Notes: generated by a model from the letters alone, not told the origin. DNA of 60,100 bases from Phytomonas francai (GCA_001766655.1 MJCC01000005.1:517147-577246); one strand, 5' to 3'; shown: positions 37,365 to 48,505, numbered from the stretch's first letter. Program-made: numbers and translations.

Positions 37365-38612
37365 ATGCAGGCAACACTATTGTTCACATTTCCAGGTGCA
37401 GTCGGAGATGTGGCGCTTCGGATGTTCATCCCGTTCCCCGAACAACGGCCCCGCACCTCCGCGAACTTCCTGTTCATGTGCACGGGATCGATCCCGCCGG
37501 ACGATGTCTTTCGGGTTCTGCGGCTTCAGCCCGGCAAGGACGTCGAGTTGGAGGACTTGGCGGAGGCACGCAAGGCGGGGCTGAGGCCCTTCAGGGAAAC
37601 CGCTGTCGTGCGGCTGGAAAAGGGGATGCTTGTGGAGATCGGGAGCAGCGCGAGTCGGTCGATCTACAAAGGTGGCTTTGTCCCCGATGAGCCGGTCGTG
37701 GAGCCGTCAGGAGGGGGGGGAGGGCACGCGCAGAATCGGAGCGCGCTGGCCTCGATGCGGCAGTACCAGGCCGGCACGATCCTCTGCGGGAACGCCGGCG
37801 TGGCCGACACCCATGCCAGCCGGTACTACATTTTGTTAACGGATTTGAGCGAGGCGGAGAAAAGTGAGTTTCGGTCGTTTATGCTGCTTGGGCGGGTGGT
37901 CGAGGGGCTGGCGGAGTTCAAGGCGGCCTGCGAAACGGTCAGCATCCACCCCCGCACGTTGGCCCCACTGAAAAAGATCAGTCTGTCCGCTTGCGAGCTC
38001 GAGTACGAACCCAGCGTCGCCCATTTCACTGAAGAGGAGGGAGGGGAAGGAGGCGATAACAGCAGCAGCAAGGGGATTAGGTCTTCGACGAGGCCACAGC
38101 CCTCAAATATGCCGCGGGAGCGGGTAACTGGTAGGGTCCGGCAGCGTGAGGAGGAAGGTGTAGATTCCAACAACGCATTGCCGGGCAAGGAGGACGACAC
38201 TGCGGATTCTAATGGCAGGGACACACAAAGATACTTTTTCCGTTTCGGGGAGATCTTTCCTTCAAAAAAGGGAACGCCTATGAGTGGGAAGTCTCTCGGT
38301 GGCCCTGCCACAAAACGCCATCGCACTGAAGTGATCACCTCTCATGATAATGGTGAGTACGCCTTACAGACCACTGCCACGGGAGTGTGCCCTTCTTCAA
38401 GCCACAGCCAGGGATCTCAGGAGCCCTTTGACTTCTTCAAGGTACAGGAAAATGCATTTATGAACGATATTGCGGTCATCAATGAAACCCAAAGAGCTCG
38501 GCATCAAAGCCGTGAGCGACGTCTGATGAAGAAAAATAATGGCGTGGCCACAGCGAACACGAATACAACGCAACGCAGGGGAAAGGCTAAACACGTGAAA
38601 AAGCGTTATTAA
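37365..38612 (+). CDS. degenerate cyclophilin-type PPIase domain protein
   Basis: A protein of 415 residues. The cyclophilin fold spans about 5-215. It starts with strands ending in RPRTSANFLFMCTG (28-41), matching the P-x-T-x-x-NF-x-x-L-(C/A)-x-G motif. GTILCGNAGVADTHASRYYI (about 145-164) matches the G-x-(L/V)-x-M-A-N-x-G-x-x-T-x-x-SQFF-I motif. LLGRVVEGLAEFKAACETVS (about 184-203) matches FG-x-V-x-x-G-x-x-x-(L/V)-x-x-(I/V). The catalytic strand FHR-(V/I)...GFM-(I/C)-QGGD is not recognisable. In its place is SIYKGGFVP, so Arg55, Phe60 and Gln63 of CypA appear lost. It is probably a binding rather than an isomerase domain. The C-terminal half (about 225-415) is charged and disordered, ending in a basic KAKHVKKRY that could act as a nuclear signal. 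Spliceosomal or nuclear cyclophilin-like roles are possible, but not shown. Confidence 0.75.
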   Translation: MQATLLFTFPGAVGDVALRMFIPFPEQRPRTSANFLFMCTGSIPPDDVFRVLRLQPGKDVELEDLAEARKAGLRPFRETAVVRLEKGMLVEIGSSASRSIYKGGFVPDEPVVEPSGGGGGHAQNRSALASMRQYQAGTILCGNAGVADTHASRYYILLTDLSEAEKSEFRSFMLLGRVVEGLAEFKAACETVSIHPRTLAPLKKISLSACELEYEPSVAHFTEEEGGEGGDNSSSKGIRSSTRPQPSNMPRERVTGRVRQREEEGVDSNNALPGKEDDTADSNGRDTQRYFFRFGEIFPSKKGTPMSGKSLGGPATKRHRTEVITSHDNGEYALQTTATGVCPSSSHSQGSQEPFDFFKVQENAFMNDIAVINETQRARHQSRERRLMKKNNGVATANTNTTQRRGKAKHVKKRY

Positions 38613-39100
38613 AGTTGATACCACTAAAGAGTATTTAATTATATTATGCGACTTATTCTCTGTCCTTCGTTTAATAATATACAGCAGACAGCAACAGCAG
38701 TATCAAAAAGGTGACATCAATTCGCTCCAGATGTAGATGATAAAGATATTCTGAGGAAAAGCTGAATACAAGTCATACCCAGCATATTGTCTTTATGTGT
38801 GCATCCCTTTCTCTCTCTCTCTGTCTCTCTTTCTTTCTTTGATTCTCCTGCCCTAAAAATTTACCGATCAGTTATTGAGCCAATAGAAGAGCTGTGATAA
38901 AAAGAACAAGAGGGTAGAGCCATCTTAGGTTGTACCCCTTTTTCCCCTTTTGGACATTAACAAAGGGTGCACTTGAAGAGACTCAAGGGATAGTCTCTTC
39001 TTAAAAAAAAAAATAACGCATTTAAAAAAAGCCGTCACACTAATACTAATTATAACAACAGGGTTGATTTACTAAGACAAGACCAAGCCTCCCTAAGTCA
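38613..39100. other. intergenic spacer with CT-rich repeat
   Basis: About 490 bases, AT-rich. A CT/CTTT microsatellite lies at about 38813-38840, and an A-run block at 39004-39013. No gene seen. Confidence 0.55.
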
Positions 39101-41528
39101 ATGAAGCTCTCTAGAACAAGGTACTACAACTCCTTCCGATCCCTGTTTATGGGTCTGCGCTCAACGGTGACTGTGGTGTCATCACGGGGCGAGGCGGCGT
39201 CTTCGGCCGGCCTGACGATACCGCGGCTGCGCGGCTGCTCTTCTGCATCACTTTGGGCCGCCCTCGCTTGCCCTCTGCGATATCTCTCAACGCCCGGCAG
39301 GACTACGGCCCCAACGCCGCTCCACGAATCTGGCGAGCCCGACCTAGCGGGGGGCGAATTGTCGGTCTTCGCGGGCAGGCCTTCCGAGGCGGGCGCCGCG
39401 TTGGGTGGGCTGAACCTTCGCCTGGCCGTAGTGCGGCCTGACCTCATCGACGACTGGATACCCGAGCTGAACGACGTGGACGCGTATTCCGTCCCGTACC
39501 GGAGTAAAAAGGCGTACTGGTGGCGATGCTCGCGATGCAGGGAGGTCTACCAGGCCTCCCCCCGGGATCGCGTGCGGTACGAAGGGGAGTCCTGTCCAAG
39601 CTGCCGTGGCGTCTGCCCCGCGCCTGCGCAGGGGCGCGCCGGCGAGGAAGCCCCCACCACTCGCAAAGACCACCAAACCGCCGAGGGGATCGACGACAAA
39701 GACTCGGCAACGGCGGGTGCTCGCGTCGAGGGGGAAGAAGTCGCCGATTCCCTTGCCTCCACCCACCCGCACCTCGCGCTGCGCTGGGATCACGCCAAAA
39801 ACGGACTTCTGAAGCCAGTCCACGTCAGGAGCGATAGCACCATCAGCGTCTGGTGGCTCCCGTCCACAGCGCCGCTTTCTGGCATGGACGAGAGCCGGGG
39901 TGTCGACGCAAACGGGTCCTCCTCCTCCTCCTCCTCCTCTTCTTTGCCTTCCTACGCCTCCTCGACGACACTATCCTCGGGACGGGATCAGCCGAGTTTT
40001 CAGAGGCCGGTGTACGCCTTTGTATCCGATCCCACGAGCCGCGAAGAGAAGGAGGAGGCGACGGCCGCGCTTGAGTGCGAGCTTCTGAAGCGCATCCGCG
40101 AGGCCGCACGAATCGCTGACGCTCAACGGTACGGCGCCTTCCCGTTTACGCTCTACGGCGAGCGATGCGTCGCGGACGGCGGTTCAACCGATGCCGGGCT
40201 CGACCCTACGCCGGGCGAAGGCGGGGGCGGGCCTTCACCCGCGCCGCGAAGCATCCCGATGGGTTCAAAAGATAGGGAATGGCTGGTTGACCTCTGGAAG
40301 GCGAGGGTCGCGGGGTTGTTGAGGACTACAGCCGAGCCATCGCAGAGCCCGCCGCGAGGCGATGCCGACGGCGAGCATCCGGGGGCGGATGGCGCCTGCG
40401 CGGGGCTTGCATCCAGCGCACATGCCGAACCGATGGATCGCGCGGTTGGGGAGGTGGGGGAAGGGGAGGGGAACGCACGCGTGGTCGTCAACCGAGACTA
40501 TTTTTACCTGAATCGTCTTGACAAGGGCACCGTCGCGCAGGTTGGTCGCGAGCAGGTTCTCACGGCTTACTGGGAGTTTGTGCGGATGCGCAAAGCGAAC
40601 GTGCCGCTTGACAAGGGCGGCGTTCCCGTCGAGGCGGAGGTCCCCCCCCCCGCCCGGGGTGCCCCTCCGCCCATCTTGGCGCACCCAGATGGCTGGGCGG
40701 CGGCCTTCACCCTGCACGCGGAGGATATCGTCCCGCGGGGCCGCCTCTCCGCGCGCGCGACCCTGCGCTTCGCGGTGGAGGCCCCCGGCGTCGTCCCGGA
40801 CGCGTCTTCGCCGCGCGAGGGCGAACCCCGCAAAGGCGCGCCCCCGCCGCCGCCCGTGGGCGCGTTCGCGGCGGGCGACGACGCGNNNNNNNNNNNNNNN
40901 NNNNNNNNNNNNNNNNNNNNNNNNNNNNNNNNNNNNNNNNNNNNNNNNNNNNNNNNNNNNNNNNNNNNNNNNNNNNNNNNNNNNNNNNNNNNNNNNNNNN
41001 NNNNNNNNNNNNNNNNNNNNNNNNNNNNNNNNNNNNNNNNNNNNNNNNNNNNNNNNNNNNNNNNNNNNNNNNNNNNNNNNNNNNNNNNNNNNNNNNNNNN
41101 NNNNNNNNNNNNNNNNNNNNNNNNNNNNNNNNNNNNNNNNNNNNNNNNNNNNNNNNNNNNNNNNNNNNNNNNNNNNNNNNNNNNNNNNNNNNNNNNNNNN
41201 NNNNNNNNNNNNNNNNNNNNNNNNNNNNNNNNNNNNNNNNNNNNNNNNNNNNNNNNNNNNNNNNNNNNNNNNNNNNNNNNNNNNNNNNNNNNNNNNNNNN
41301 NNNNNNNNNNNNNNNNNNNNNNNNNNNNNNNNNNNNNNNNNNNNNNNNNNNNNNNNNNNNNNNNNNNNNNNNNNNNNNNNNNNNNNNNNNGCGGACGCCG
41401 GCGGCGCCTCCCCCCCGCCCCTCCCGCCGCCGGCCCCCGGCGCCGGCGTCTTCGAGGCCCCCAACAGCCCCCGCAAGGTCGCCCGCCCGCGACGCAAGGA
41501 CCCCGCCGTGCAGGATCATGCGCCGTGA
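39101..41528 (+). CDS. DUF4379-type zinc-ribbon protein, probably mitochondrial (with assembly gap)
   Basis: The frame starts at ATG 39101 with MKLSRTRYYNSFRSLFMGLR, an Arg/Ser-rich start that suits a mitochondrial presequence. Residues about 111-170 hold a zinc-ribbon repeat: RPDLIDDWIPELNDV, then a WWRCSRCREVYQASP segment and a CPSC pair. This is the P-x-L-x-x-x-W...S-x-K-x-x-W-W-x-C-x-x-C...CP-x-C pattern of DUF4379. A second, degenerate copy follows at about 222-250 (HPHLALRWDHAKNG then VWWLPS) without its cysteines. DUF4379 repeats occur in kinetoplastid mitochondrial proteins; role unknown. After the N run (40886-41390) the original frame gives an implausible Arg/Pro string. The +1-shifted frame gives GAGVFEAPNSPRKVARPRRK and ends at 41528, so I take that end and infer a wrong gap length. 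Confidence 0.7.
40886..41390. other. assembly gap (505 N) inside the zinc-ribbon gene
   Basis: A run of 505 N, not a multiple of 3, flanked by sequence of extreme GC content. The plausible coding frames before and after differ, so the length shown is probably not the real one. Confidence 0.97.
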
Positions 41529-41600
41529 GGGGATAGGGCCGGGACGAAAGGCATGCATCATCGCCCAGTTTGCTTCGTTTAGTTGTTGGTGTTATCGAAT

Positions 41601-41615
41601 CTCTCTCTCTCTCCC

Positions 41616-41649
<34 letters not shown>

Positions 41650-41659
41650 TGTGTGTGTG
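41601..41659. repeat. compound (CT)n-(AT)14-(GT)n microsatellite
   Basis: A CT tract, a short C run, AT x14 at 41619-41646, and a GT stretch follow each other. Confidence 0.9.
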
Positions 41660-41849
41660 CTATTTCGGAGGGGTTGAATAGAGGTCAAAGGAAACTTCAG
41701 AAAGATCTATTTCTATTTCGGATGGTTTTTGCTTTCGGTATGATCGCCCTTTCAGGGCTATAGTTTCTATGAATTCGATTATTTTCGCTTTGAAATTCGA
41801 AAGAACGCTTATTTTATATCCATCTTCATTCATTTTGCTTTTCTTCATC

Positions 41850-41853
<4 letters not shown>

Positions 41854-41883
<30 letters not shown>
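41854..41883. repeat. (CA)15 microsatellite
   Basis: Thirty bases of alternating C and A in the spacer before the AGC kinase gene. Confidence 0.95.
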
Positions 41884-41888
<5 letters not shown>

Positions 41889-42350
41889 GTATCTAAAAAG
41901 GGAAAGCGAGTGATTTAGGGGATTCGATAAAATTGAATAGTAAAATAGCTTTTTCCAAGTTTTATTTTAATTTCTTTCATTTTTTACCCTTTCTACTATT
42001 ACCTATTACAAAAATACTTAAAGACCTAATAATTTGGACTTAGTATTTTAATTTTTTTTCGCATTGTTTCTTTTCCCTTGTGCTTTTCTCAAAGAATATT
42101 TCAATAAGACATTTCTTTGTTTGCGTTTACCTTGTTCCGGTGTATGTATCATTCTTCAATTTCTGTACATTTAAAGTAGGTTTATATAAGAGCTCACATA
42201 TCTGTAATTGATGATAGTAGATCCATTTTCATATGGATATAAATATAAGTGCAGATACTTAGAGATTTTACATCTCCAATTCGTAAAAGTCAAAATAATA
42301 GTAAAACACTATAGGGAAGGAAAATTTCTTCCTATAATAATAGCTAAAAT

Positions 42351-45300
42351 ATGGGAATCAGCCATTCAGGCGTAGCTGAAAACCTTATGCCAGTCGCGAG
42401 AGTGCCGCAAGGTCTGTCGGACCCTCGCTCAGAAGGGAAATCTGTATTGACTTCACGACTTTCCTTCCATGGAAGGTGTCAAATGGCCACGAATAACTCT
42501 TCTACCATGAATGCAAATGCGAGTGCAAATGTTATGATTCCACACAATACTTTCGCAAATTCTAAACCAGCTGACACCAGTTCCGAAGCGCTCGTCTTAT
42601 TGAACCATCTTTCGCTTAACTGGGCGATGTTCGAGGAAAAATTCGATGATATTACACAGCTCTTTGTTGAGATTCTCCTTACGAATGATATAGCAAATAA
42701 CGGTACCATCACCTCACCGAAACCTCCTTGGCGGAATGTTGCGAATGGAAGCCGAGCGCCAAGCCTCACCGAAGAAGAGACCGCAACAGACTCGAATAGT
42801 ATGCGTGTCTCGGCGCGCGCACCTCCACCCGCAGCGGCGGCGAAATTCCAAAACCTCCCCAACGAAGAGAAGGGTTTGGCGAACCTAAATGGGCTTTCCA
42901 GCAGTTTTGTCTTTCCAACGCACGTTCAACAGCGTGGCCGCAACAATCTACTGCCATCCCTTCAACAAGAAAAGCCCCCTTTGGGGGCGAAAAAATCTTC
43001 CCCACCGCACGCCTCGTCAGGGCAGCCCACCAAAGACACCGATGTGAATGCTCCCCGCCAGAGAACTGCCCGAGCGGGCAGTTTGAAGGGTAGCTTTTCA
43101 CAAATGGATGCGGCCTTTTCGGATATCGGCGCTTTCGACTGGACGAACGACGAAGTCTCAATGATGCAAATCTCGCCCACGCTGCGGATCGCGGTGCTCG
43201 AGCTGGGGTATGTGGGTATGCGCTGTGTTGTGGACACATTGTCTTACCTTGCATTCGGTGAATGCCATAAAGAGTCGGTCGTCAGACCACCTGCAGAGTG
43301 GGCCTCTTCGAACACCCCCTTTTCCGCTCAATCTACGAATTCCAGCGTTCCACATTATCTCGGTAGCGATACTTTAAACAATTTGAGTGGAATTCACCCC
43401 GATGCACGGTGTACTCCGAGAGGCAAGCTCGAAATGACCACTTTATCACACTCCCCGAGACGGCATTGGCCGAACAGCACGGAGTCATACTCTTCAAGAA
43501 ATGGTGGGGGTCTTTCTAGGATTGCGGCCTTGAACACAGTTGTCTTTATGGATCGAGGCAGTAATCTCATATCCCATTCAAAGTGTACAAACGACAATTT
43601 GAACACAGGCCTAAAAACGAATGTTTCTGATCGATCGAGAAACTACTGCCCTCAGAGGAGACATCGTAGCTTTATGACCAAATCACTTAGAGAAAGAGGC
43701 TATAATAGTGAGCTCCTGATGTTCATAAACTTCCGAAGCAGCAAAAGTCCGAGGTGCCCGATAATTAACAAACCAATATTACCTCATAAAGGGATGGTTA
43801 CGAAATTGTCTGACGGCCCTCATGCCAGGAATGACGAGGATGCCTCACAGCGTCCTCAGGCGACAAACCTCTCTCCGTTATTTCGCAACTCTCGTCAGCA
43901 CAGCGCGGCGGGGAAGAAGGTCTCTCCTCTTCCTTCCGCGCCCAGTATATCGTCTGAAGGGTTTAGGGTGGGTGAGGCGGGGGGTTCGCGCGCGTCCGTG
44001 TACGGTGCGGGCGGCGGGCGAGGGCCCGGCAGCGGTGATACCGTCCATCATACCAGTACGGGTGGCTATGACCGCCTCATCGATCAAGAGGCTGCCTTGC
44101 CTGGTTTCTATCGCGGCGCGGTGCTGGATGCGCTCTGTGAGGTGTTCGCTCATTTGCATCTCACCGAGGGGGACTTAGCCGTGATGATCATGTCGCTTAT
44201 AGTCTCGGCGCTAGATGTGCAGGAGAGCGAACAGGTAGCTCAACAAAAACAGCTTTCGCCGAAGTTTCCGACTTCGAATCATGCGGGGAAATCGAGAAAC
44301 GGCGAACACCACAGCTCGCAGCCATGCGCCGAGGCCCCTACAGGAGCAGGTAGCGTATCGCTTGAAAGCAACCATCACAATTCGAGCCAAATCGGTAGCC
44401 ACAAAGACAAGACTAGTAACGCGTTGAGCGAGAATAGAAGTTTTAATCGCTTGCCTAATTCGAGTATTTGGGTTATTGTAATGAAGCTCGTGCGCACCTA
44501 CTTTATGCCGCCTCTATCACAGGCAAGAAAGATACTTCAGTTTGCTTCGGGATGCATTGGCAGACCGTCTTCAGAATTTGCGATGGGTTCACCATCGAGA
44601 AGGGAAAGTCGAGTTGAAAGCAACAATCTCTTGCATAATCAAGTCGTCGAAGGCGCTTGTATTCAGAAGTCTGGCAATAGCCTAGCTATAAAGGGCCGTA
44701 GTAAGTTGAATAGTTCCGTAGTTAGCAGTCGATCCCAGGCGAAATTGACGAGCTTTAGCAATGCGACAACACCGAGTACGTGCGTAACAAAGACACTCGA
44801 TAGCTTAAACTACCACGTTTCAACAAACTACGACATCTTGTACAGCCAGTCGCATGCGTTCTTTAGAAAATATTCGGCTTTGTTTAATCTGCCTACATCC
44901 TCTAAGAAAGGAAGCCAGCTTGAGGCAGACCAAAAAACGTCTCTCTCTTCATGCTCACTTAGCCAATCGAACTTCCAATCAGTACCTCAGCAGCGCCAAA
45001 AGCGACTGAACTATGGGGGAACGTCAAAAGTGAAGTCGAAGATTATGAACAACGTAGAAAATGGAAACTTTATCACTTCGACATTATCGGCGTCAAATGA
45101 TATTCTGTCTCTCCACGGAGCGCAGCATGGCTACCATGTGAACTTTTCTGATAATTCTATGTCCGCTTCGCCTAAAAATTTTCTCCCTTCTAGCGCTTCT
45201 CCAGCATCGAATTTCAAAATTGTCAAGCGCCGTCTGGGAGAGTTGTTGGTGCAGAAGCGCAGCTTCGTGCTTCATTTTGCCGAGCATGTTGATAAAGGTC

Positions 45301-48173
45301 GTCGTATGACAGGCTCTTTGCAGAGCGATTTTATCGGAGGCAGTTTACATCCCAATAGTGTTGGAAATACCCACCAACAAACCTTTAACCAGTCCACGGA
45401 GCTCGCCGAAAGAACACCCACCACGGCTCGTGTAAATTTTCAAGAGGCACGTCGTGATGGGGATGATACGAACCCTTCCCAGTCTGGGATGCTTCCAGCC
45501 ATCGGTAAAGGCGCTAAAGACAACCATAAGAGCTCCGTCAATCGCCGGTTGTCCTTTAACCCTGTCTCAAAGGAAGGCGAGGAGGAAATTGGTAACGATA
45601 TCATCTTCCCACTGCGGACCCGAATGCTGATTCTCTGCCGCCAGTATGTTTATCTGTACGATGCCATCCCAAGCACTTTCGCGATGCTTGGCATTGAGCA
45701 GACCTCGAATTCGGATTTCATGCCAGCCTATCTCAACACCCCGATCGCGCTTCTCGACACCGCGCGTAATGCGTTGAGCGACTTCTACATTGTCAGCGGG
45801 CCGACGGATACGGAGACGGCGATGGTGCCTCCCACGCGGCAGGTCCGCGGCGCCCTCGTCGGTGGCCAGGCTTCCCCACCCTTCCCGAACAATACCGCCC
45901 CTCTGGGGGATTTAGCGCCCGATGGCAAGTCCGACAGCCGCGGCGTGTCCCCAGTGAGCTCCACGATGACGCTTCCTTTTCCAGGCAGCAACCACGTCGA
46001 CGTCGACGTCTTTCGCACGCGGAATGAGGAGGGGGGGATCTCTTTACTCACCCTCCCCATAGCGCAGCCACCCCACGGTGAGGAGGACCCCCGCCCCCAC
46101 GACCCAGAGAAAACACCGGGGACGTCTCCGCCGGCGGTTCGGCCACCCTCCGAGGCGAAGACGCGGCTGCCTGGTCTGGATTCCACCCTCTACGCAAGGC
46201 GGAGCGAGCTCTTTTTGTTCCGGAAGGACCCCCCTAGCGGTGGTGATGAGAAAGGCGTCCTCTGGGGCACGCACAGCGGTATCACCCATGTTGTCGGGAA
46301 TGAGGCGGTTGGCATCACAGTGTACCCACTGCGCATCCTCTACAAGGGTGTTCTTCACCACTTTCTCTTCCAAAAAGTAGGCACGCGGGCGTGGTGGTAT
46401 ATGCGGCTAACCGAACTCGTCACGGTCTGTCAGTCCGCCGCGCATGCCCTCAAGGTGGCGGCGTCGAGACAGTCCGTTTACGCGTTTATTCGGAATCGGA
46501 TTTCCTACACCGTGGGGCCGTCTGCCTTTGAATGTGTCGATATGCTCGGGGTCGGAGCCTTCGGCCGCGTCCTGTTGGTGCGGCACAAACTGACAGGGAA
46601 GCTCTTCGCGATGAAAATTGTCCGTAAGACGTGCTTTCATGGGGTCCGAAATGTCATTGAAATCCGCCGCGAATGCGCGATTCTGGAGTCTCTAGACTGT
46701 CCCTACATAATGAAGATTCATGCTTGCTTCCAGTCTGACAGTCGTGTTTACATTCTGTTAGATTACCTTCCCGGATGTGAGCTCCTGATGCACACCCAAC
46801 GCGCTCTAGGTCACCGCTTTGAAGAGCCGGCGGCGCGTTTTTACATCGCCGAACTCGCCATCGCGGTGGAGCATCTGCGGCTTCACGGAATCCTGCACCG
46901 CGATGTGAAGGGCGACAACCTCGTCTTGGATGTGGAGGGCCACGTCGTGCTCACGGATTTCGGTTTCGCGAAGAAGATCACCGTGGATGATGATTTATAT
47001 CCCACGCAGGGCGACAACCCGCCAGGCCGTGTTGTTAGGCAGCGAACTGGTTGTGGCACGCGCGCGTACATCGCACCGGAGGTCCTCAACGCGACATTAC
47101 CAAATGAAGAGGGTTACGGCTTAGAGGCCGATTGGTGGAGCATGGGGGTTGTTCTCTTCACCTTAACCACGGGGTGCTTTCCTTTCTTGCGTAAGACCGA
47201 GCACGAGACGAACGTCGCCATCACGCAGTCCCCCCTTCAGTTTCCCCCGCATGTGGCGCTGTCGGAAGCGGCACGAGATGTGTTGTTGATGCTGATGCAG
47301 AAAGACCCCGCGCGGCGCATTACAACCCTCGCGCAGCTCAAGAGACACGCCTTTTTTAATGGGTTTGACTGGGAGGCTTGCGAGAAACGCCAGCTGCGTC
47401 CGCCGGTGTCCTTACACAAGGATAGCTACAACACGCCATCGTCCTCCTCGGCGGCGTCGCGGCGACTGAAAGAGGCAGTGAGGAACGCCCTCTGCTGCGC
47501 AAACGACGCACATTCACAGAAGCTACCCGTCAGTTGGGATTCGAGGGAGTATAGCCTCACGAACACACGCTACGCCAAGGAGTTTAAGCAAGAGAAAAAG
47601 GAGATGCTGCTTTTGGAGTCGGCATTCGGTCCAGATGTGATACCAATGCCGATCCAGGTTGAGAATGACGTTTTTGGTCCACTTTATGATAACCAGGAGC
47701 TTTTCAGCAGCATGCGAGATGCGGTGGATACAAAATATGATTACGACGCGCGTGGCTACATCCCAGAGGTGTCGCGCATGGATATTGTTTTGTTCCCGAA
47801 TGGCGAGCAGATGGTATACAGAAGTAACGGGATCAATAGTACCGCGAACGGTGACATCAATCCTTTGGACACAGCCTTTACGGATACTTGCACAAATGTC
47901 GTAATGGACTCTCAGCAGCAGTTCGGACAAAGCACAGATAGTAAAGCCCGGGCATCTTTTGGACATTCCAACCCATTGTCCATGAGCTATGGCGACACTG
48001 GTGGTAATCATAGCACCAATGGAGAGGTTTTTAGGTTAGTCTTAGACGATTACAAAGAGGAAAATTATTCTCCCATAATCTATATGCCTAACATAGAGAC
48101 ACACACAGCACCAGAAACCGCAATGCCGTTTCCTCAGCCATCTTTCCAGAAAGGTATGGTTCGGACGAAATGA
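42351..48173 (+). CDS. giant AGC-family Ser/Thr kinase, possibly N-myristoylated
   Basis: A protein of 1940 residues. It starts MGISHSG, with Gly2 and Ser6 fitting the N-myristoylation consensus. About 1380 residues of Ser/Asn-rich sequence follow, with several short hydrophobic helical islands (near 280-300, 580-625 and 1090-1145). The kinase domain is at about 1394-1690. It has the Gly loop GVGAFGRV, Lys in FAMKIVRK, HRDVKGDNL (Asp about 1517), TDFGFAKK, and CGTRAYIAPEVL, then DWWSMGV and a FFNGFDWEA segment. This FF-x-x-x-DW end, with GTRAYIAPE, marks the AGC group (MAST/Rim15 or PKA/PKC neighbourhood). A short AGC-type tail follows, then about 220 residues of acidic and Asn-rich sequence. 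All catalytic residues are present. Substrates and subgroup unknown. The gene is followed by another giant kinase. Confidence 0.85.
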   Translation: MGISHSGVAENLMPVARVPQGLSDPRSEGKSVLTSRLSFHGRCQMATNNSSTMNANASANVMIPHNTFANSKPADTSSEALVLLNHLSLNWAMFEEKFDDITQLFVEILLTNDIANNGTITSPKPPWRNVANGSRAPSLTEEETATDSNSMRVSARAPPPAAAAKFQNLPNEEKGLANLNGLSSSFVFPTHVQQRGRNNLLPSLQQEKPPLGAKKSSPPHASSGQPTKDTDVNAPRQRTARAGSLKGSFSQMDAAFSDIGAFDWTNDEVSMMQISPTLRIAVLELGYVGMRCVVDTLSYLAFGECHKESVVRPPAEWASSNTPFSAQSTNSSVPHYLGSDTLNNLSGIHPDARCTPRGKLEMTTLSHSPRRHWPNSTESYSSRNGGGLSRIAALNTVVFMDRGSNLISHSKCTNDNLNTGLKTNVSDRSRNYCPQRRHRSFMTKSLRERGYNSELLMFINFRSSKSPRCPIINKPILPHKGMVTKLSDGPHARNDEDASQRPQATNLSPLFRNSRQHSAAGKKVSPLPSAPSISSEGFRVGEAGGSRASVYGAGGGRGPGSGDTVHHTSTGGYDRLIDQEAALPGFYRGAVLDALCEVFAHLHLTEGDLAVMIMSLIVSALDVQESEQVAQQKQLSPKFPTSNHAGKSRNGEHHSSQPCAEAPTGAGSVSLESNHHNSSQIGSHKDKTSNALSENRSFNRLPNSSIWVIVMKLVRTYFMPPLSQARKILQFASGCIGRPSSEFAMGSPSRRESRVESNNLLHNQVVEGACIQKSGNSLAIKGRSKLNSSVVSSRSQAKLTSFSNATTPSTCVTKTLDSLNYHVSTNYDILYSQSHAFFRKYSALFNLPTSSKKGSQLEADQKTSLSSCSLSQSNFQSVPQQRQKRLNYGGTSKVKSKIMNNVENGNFITSTLSASNDILSLHGAQHGYHVNFSDNSMSASPKNFLPSSASPASNFKIVKRRLGELLVQKRSFVLHFAEHVDKGRRMTGSLQSDFIGGSLHPNSVGNTHQQTFNQSTELAERTPTTARVNFQEARRDGDDTNPSQSGMLPAIGKGAKDNHKSSVNRRLSFNPVSKEGEEEIGNDIIFPLRTRMLILCRQYVYLYDAIPSTFAMLGIEQTSNSDFMPAYLNTPIALLDTARNALSDFYIVSGPTDTETAMVPPTRQVRGALVGGQASPPFPNNTAPLGDLAPDGKSDSRGVSPVSSTMTLPFPGSNHVDVDVFRTRNEEGGISLLTLPIAQPPHGEEDPRPHDPEKTPGTSPPAVRPPSEAKTRLPGLDSTLYARRSELFLFRKDPPSGGDEKGVLWGTHSGITHVVGNEAVGITVYPLRILYKGVLHHFLFQKVGTRAWWYMRLTELVTVCQSAAHALKVAASRQSVYAFIRNRISYTVGPSAFECVDMLGVGAFGRVLLVRHKLTGKLFAMKIVRKTCFHGVRNVIEIRRECAILESLDCPYIMKIHACFQSDSRVYILLDYLPGCELLMHTQRALGHRFEEPAARFYIAELAIAVEHLRLHGILHRDVKGDNLVLDVEGHVVLTDFGFAKKITVDDDLYPTQGDNPPGRVVRQRTGCGTRAYIAPEVLNATLPNEEGYGLEADWWSMGVVLFTLTTGCFPFLRKTEHETNVAITQSPLQFPPHVALSEAARDVLLMLMQKDPARRITTLAQLKRHAFFNGFDWEACEKRQLRPPVSLHKDSYNTPSSSSAASRRLKEAVRNALCCANDAHSQKLPVSWDSREYSLTNTRYAKEFKQEKKEMLLLESAFGPDVIPMPIQVENDVFGPLYDNQELFSSMRDAVDTKYDYDARGYIPEVSRMDIVLFPNGEQMVYRSNGINSTANGDINPLDTAFTDTCTNVVMDSQQQFGQSTDSKARASFGHSNPLSMSYGDTGGNHSTNGEVFRLVLDDYKEENYSPIIYMPNIETHTAPETAMPFPQPSFQKGMVRTK

Positions 48174-48505
48174 TTATGCAGAGCAAAACTAAGGTGAGCA
48201 AAAAAAGCATAACGTGTGTGCCACAGGATATAGACTCGTTTTGGGATAAAAGACAACATTGAGCAGCTATGAATAGCAGTTACTGCCCAAAAATTTTCGA
48301 TATTATTTAGATTCTTCCTTTTCCCTATGACACAACTGTTCTGGTAGCCCAATTGCTGCAATTGCTGAGATGAATAATACAAAAGGATTTAAATATGTCT
48401 TTATAAAGGAAAGATGCTTGTATCGACAATAACAAGAGTTTTTTCCTGTAATTTCTTTGTACATTGCACATTTGATGCCTTTTTTTTTGGTAAAGAGCTT
48501 GAAGT

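Larger units (their letters stand above)
41529..42350. other. intergenic spacer rich in microsatellites
   Basis: About 820 bases. CT, AT and GT repeats (41601-41659), a CA repeat (41854-41883), then a long T-rich AT region (41940-42140). No gene recognised. Confidence 0.6.
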
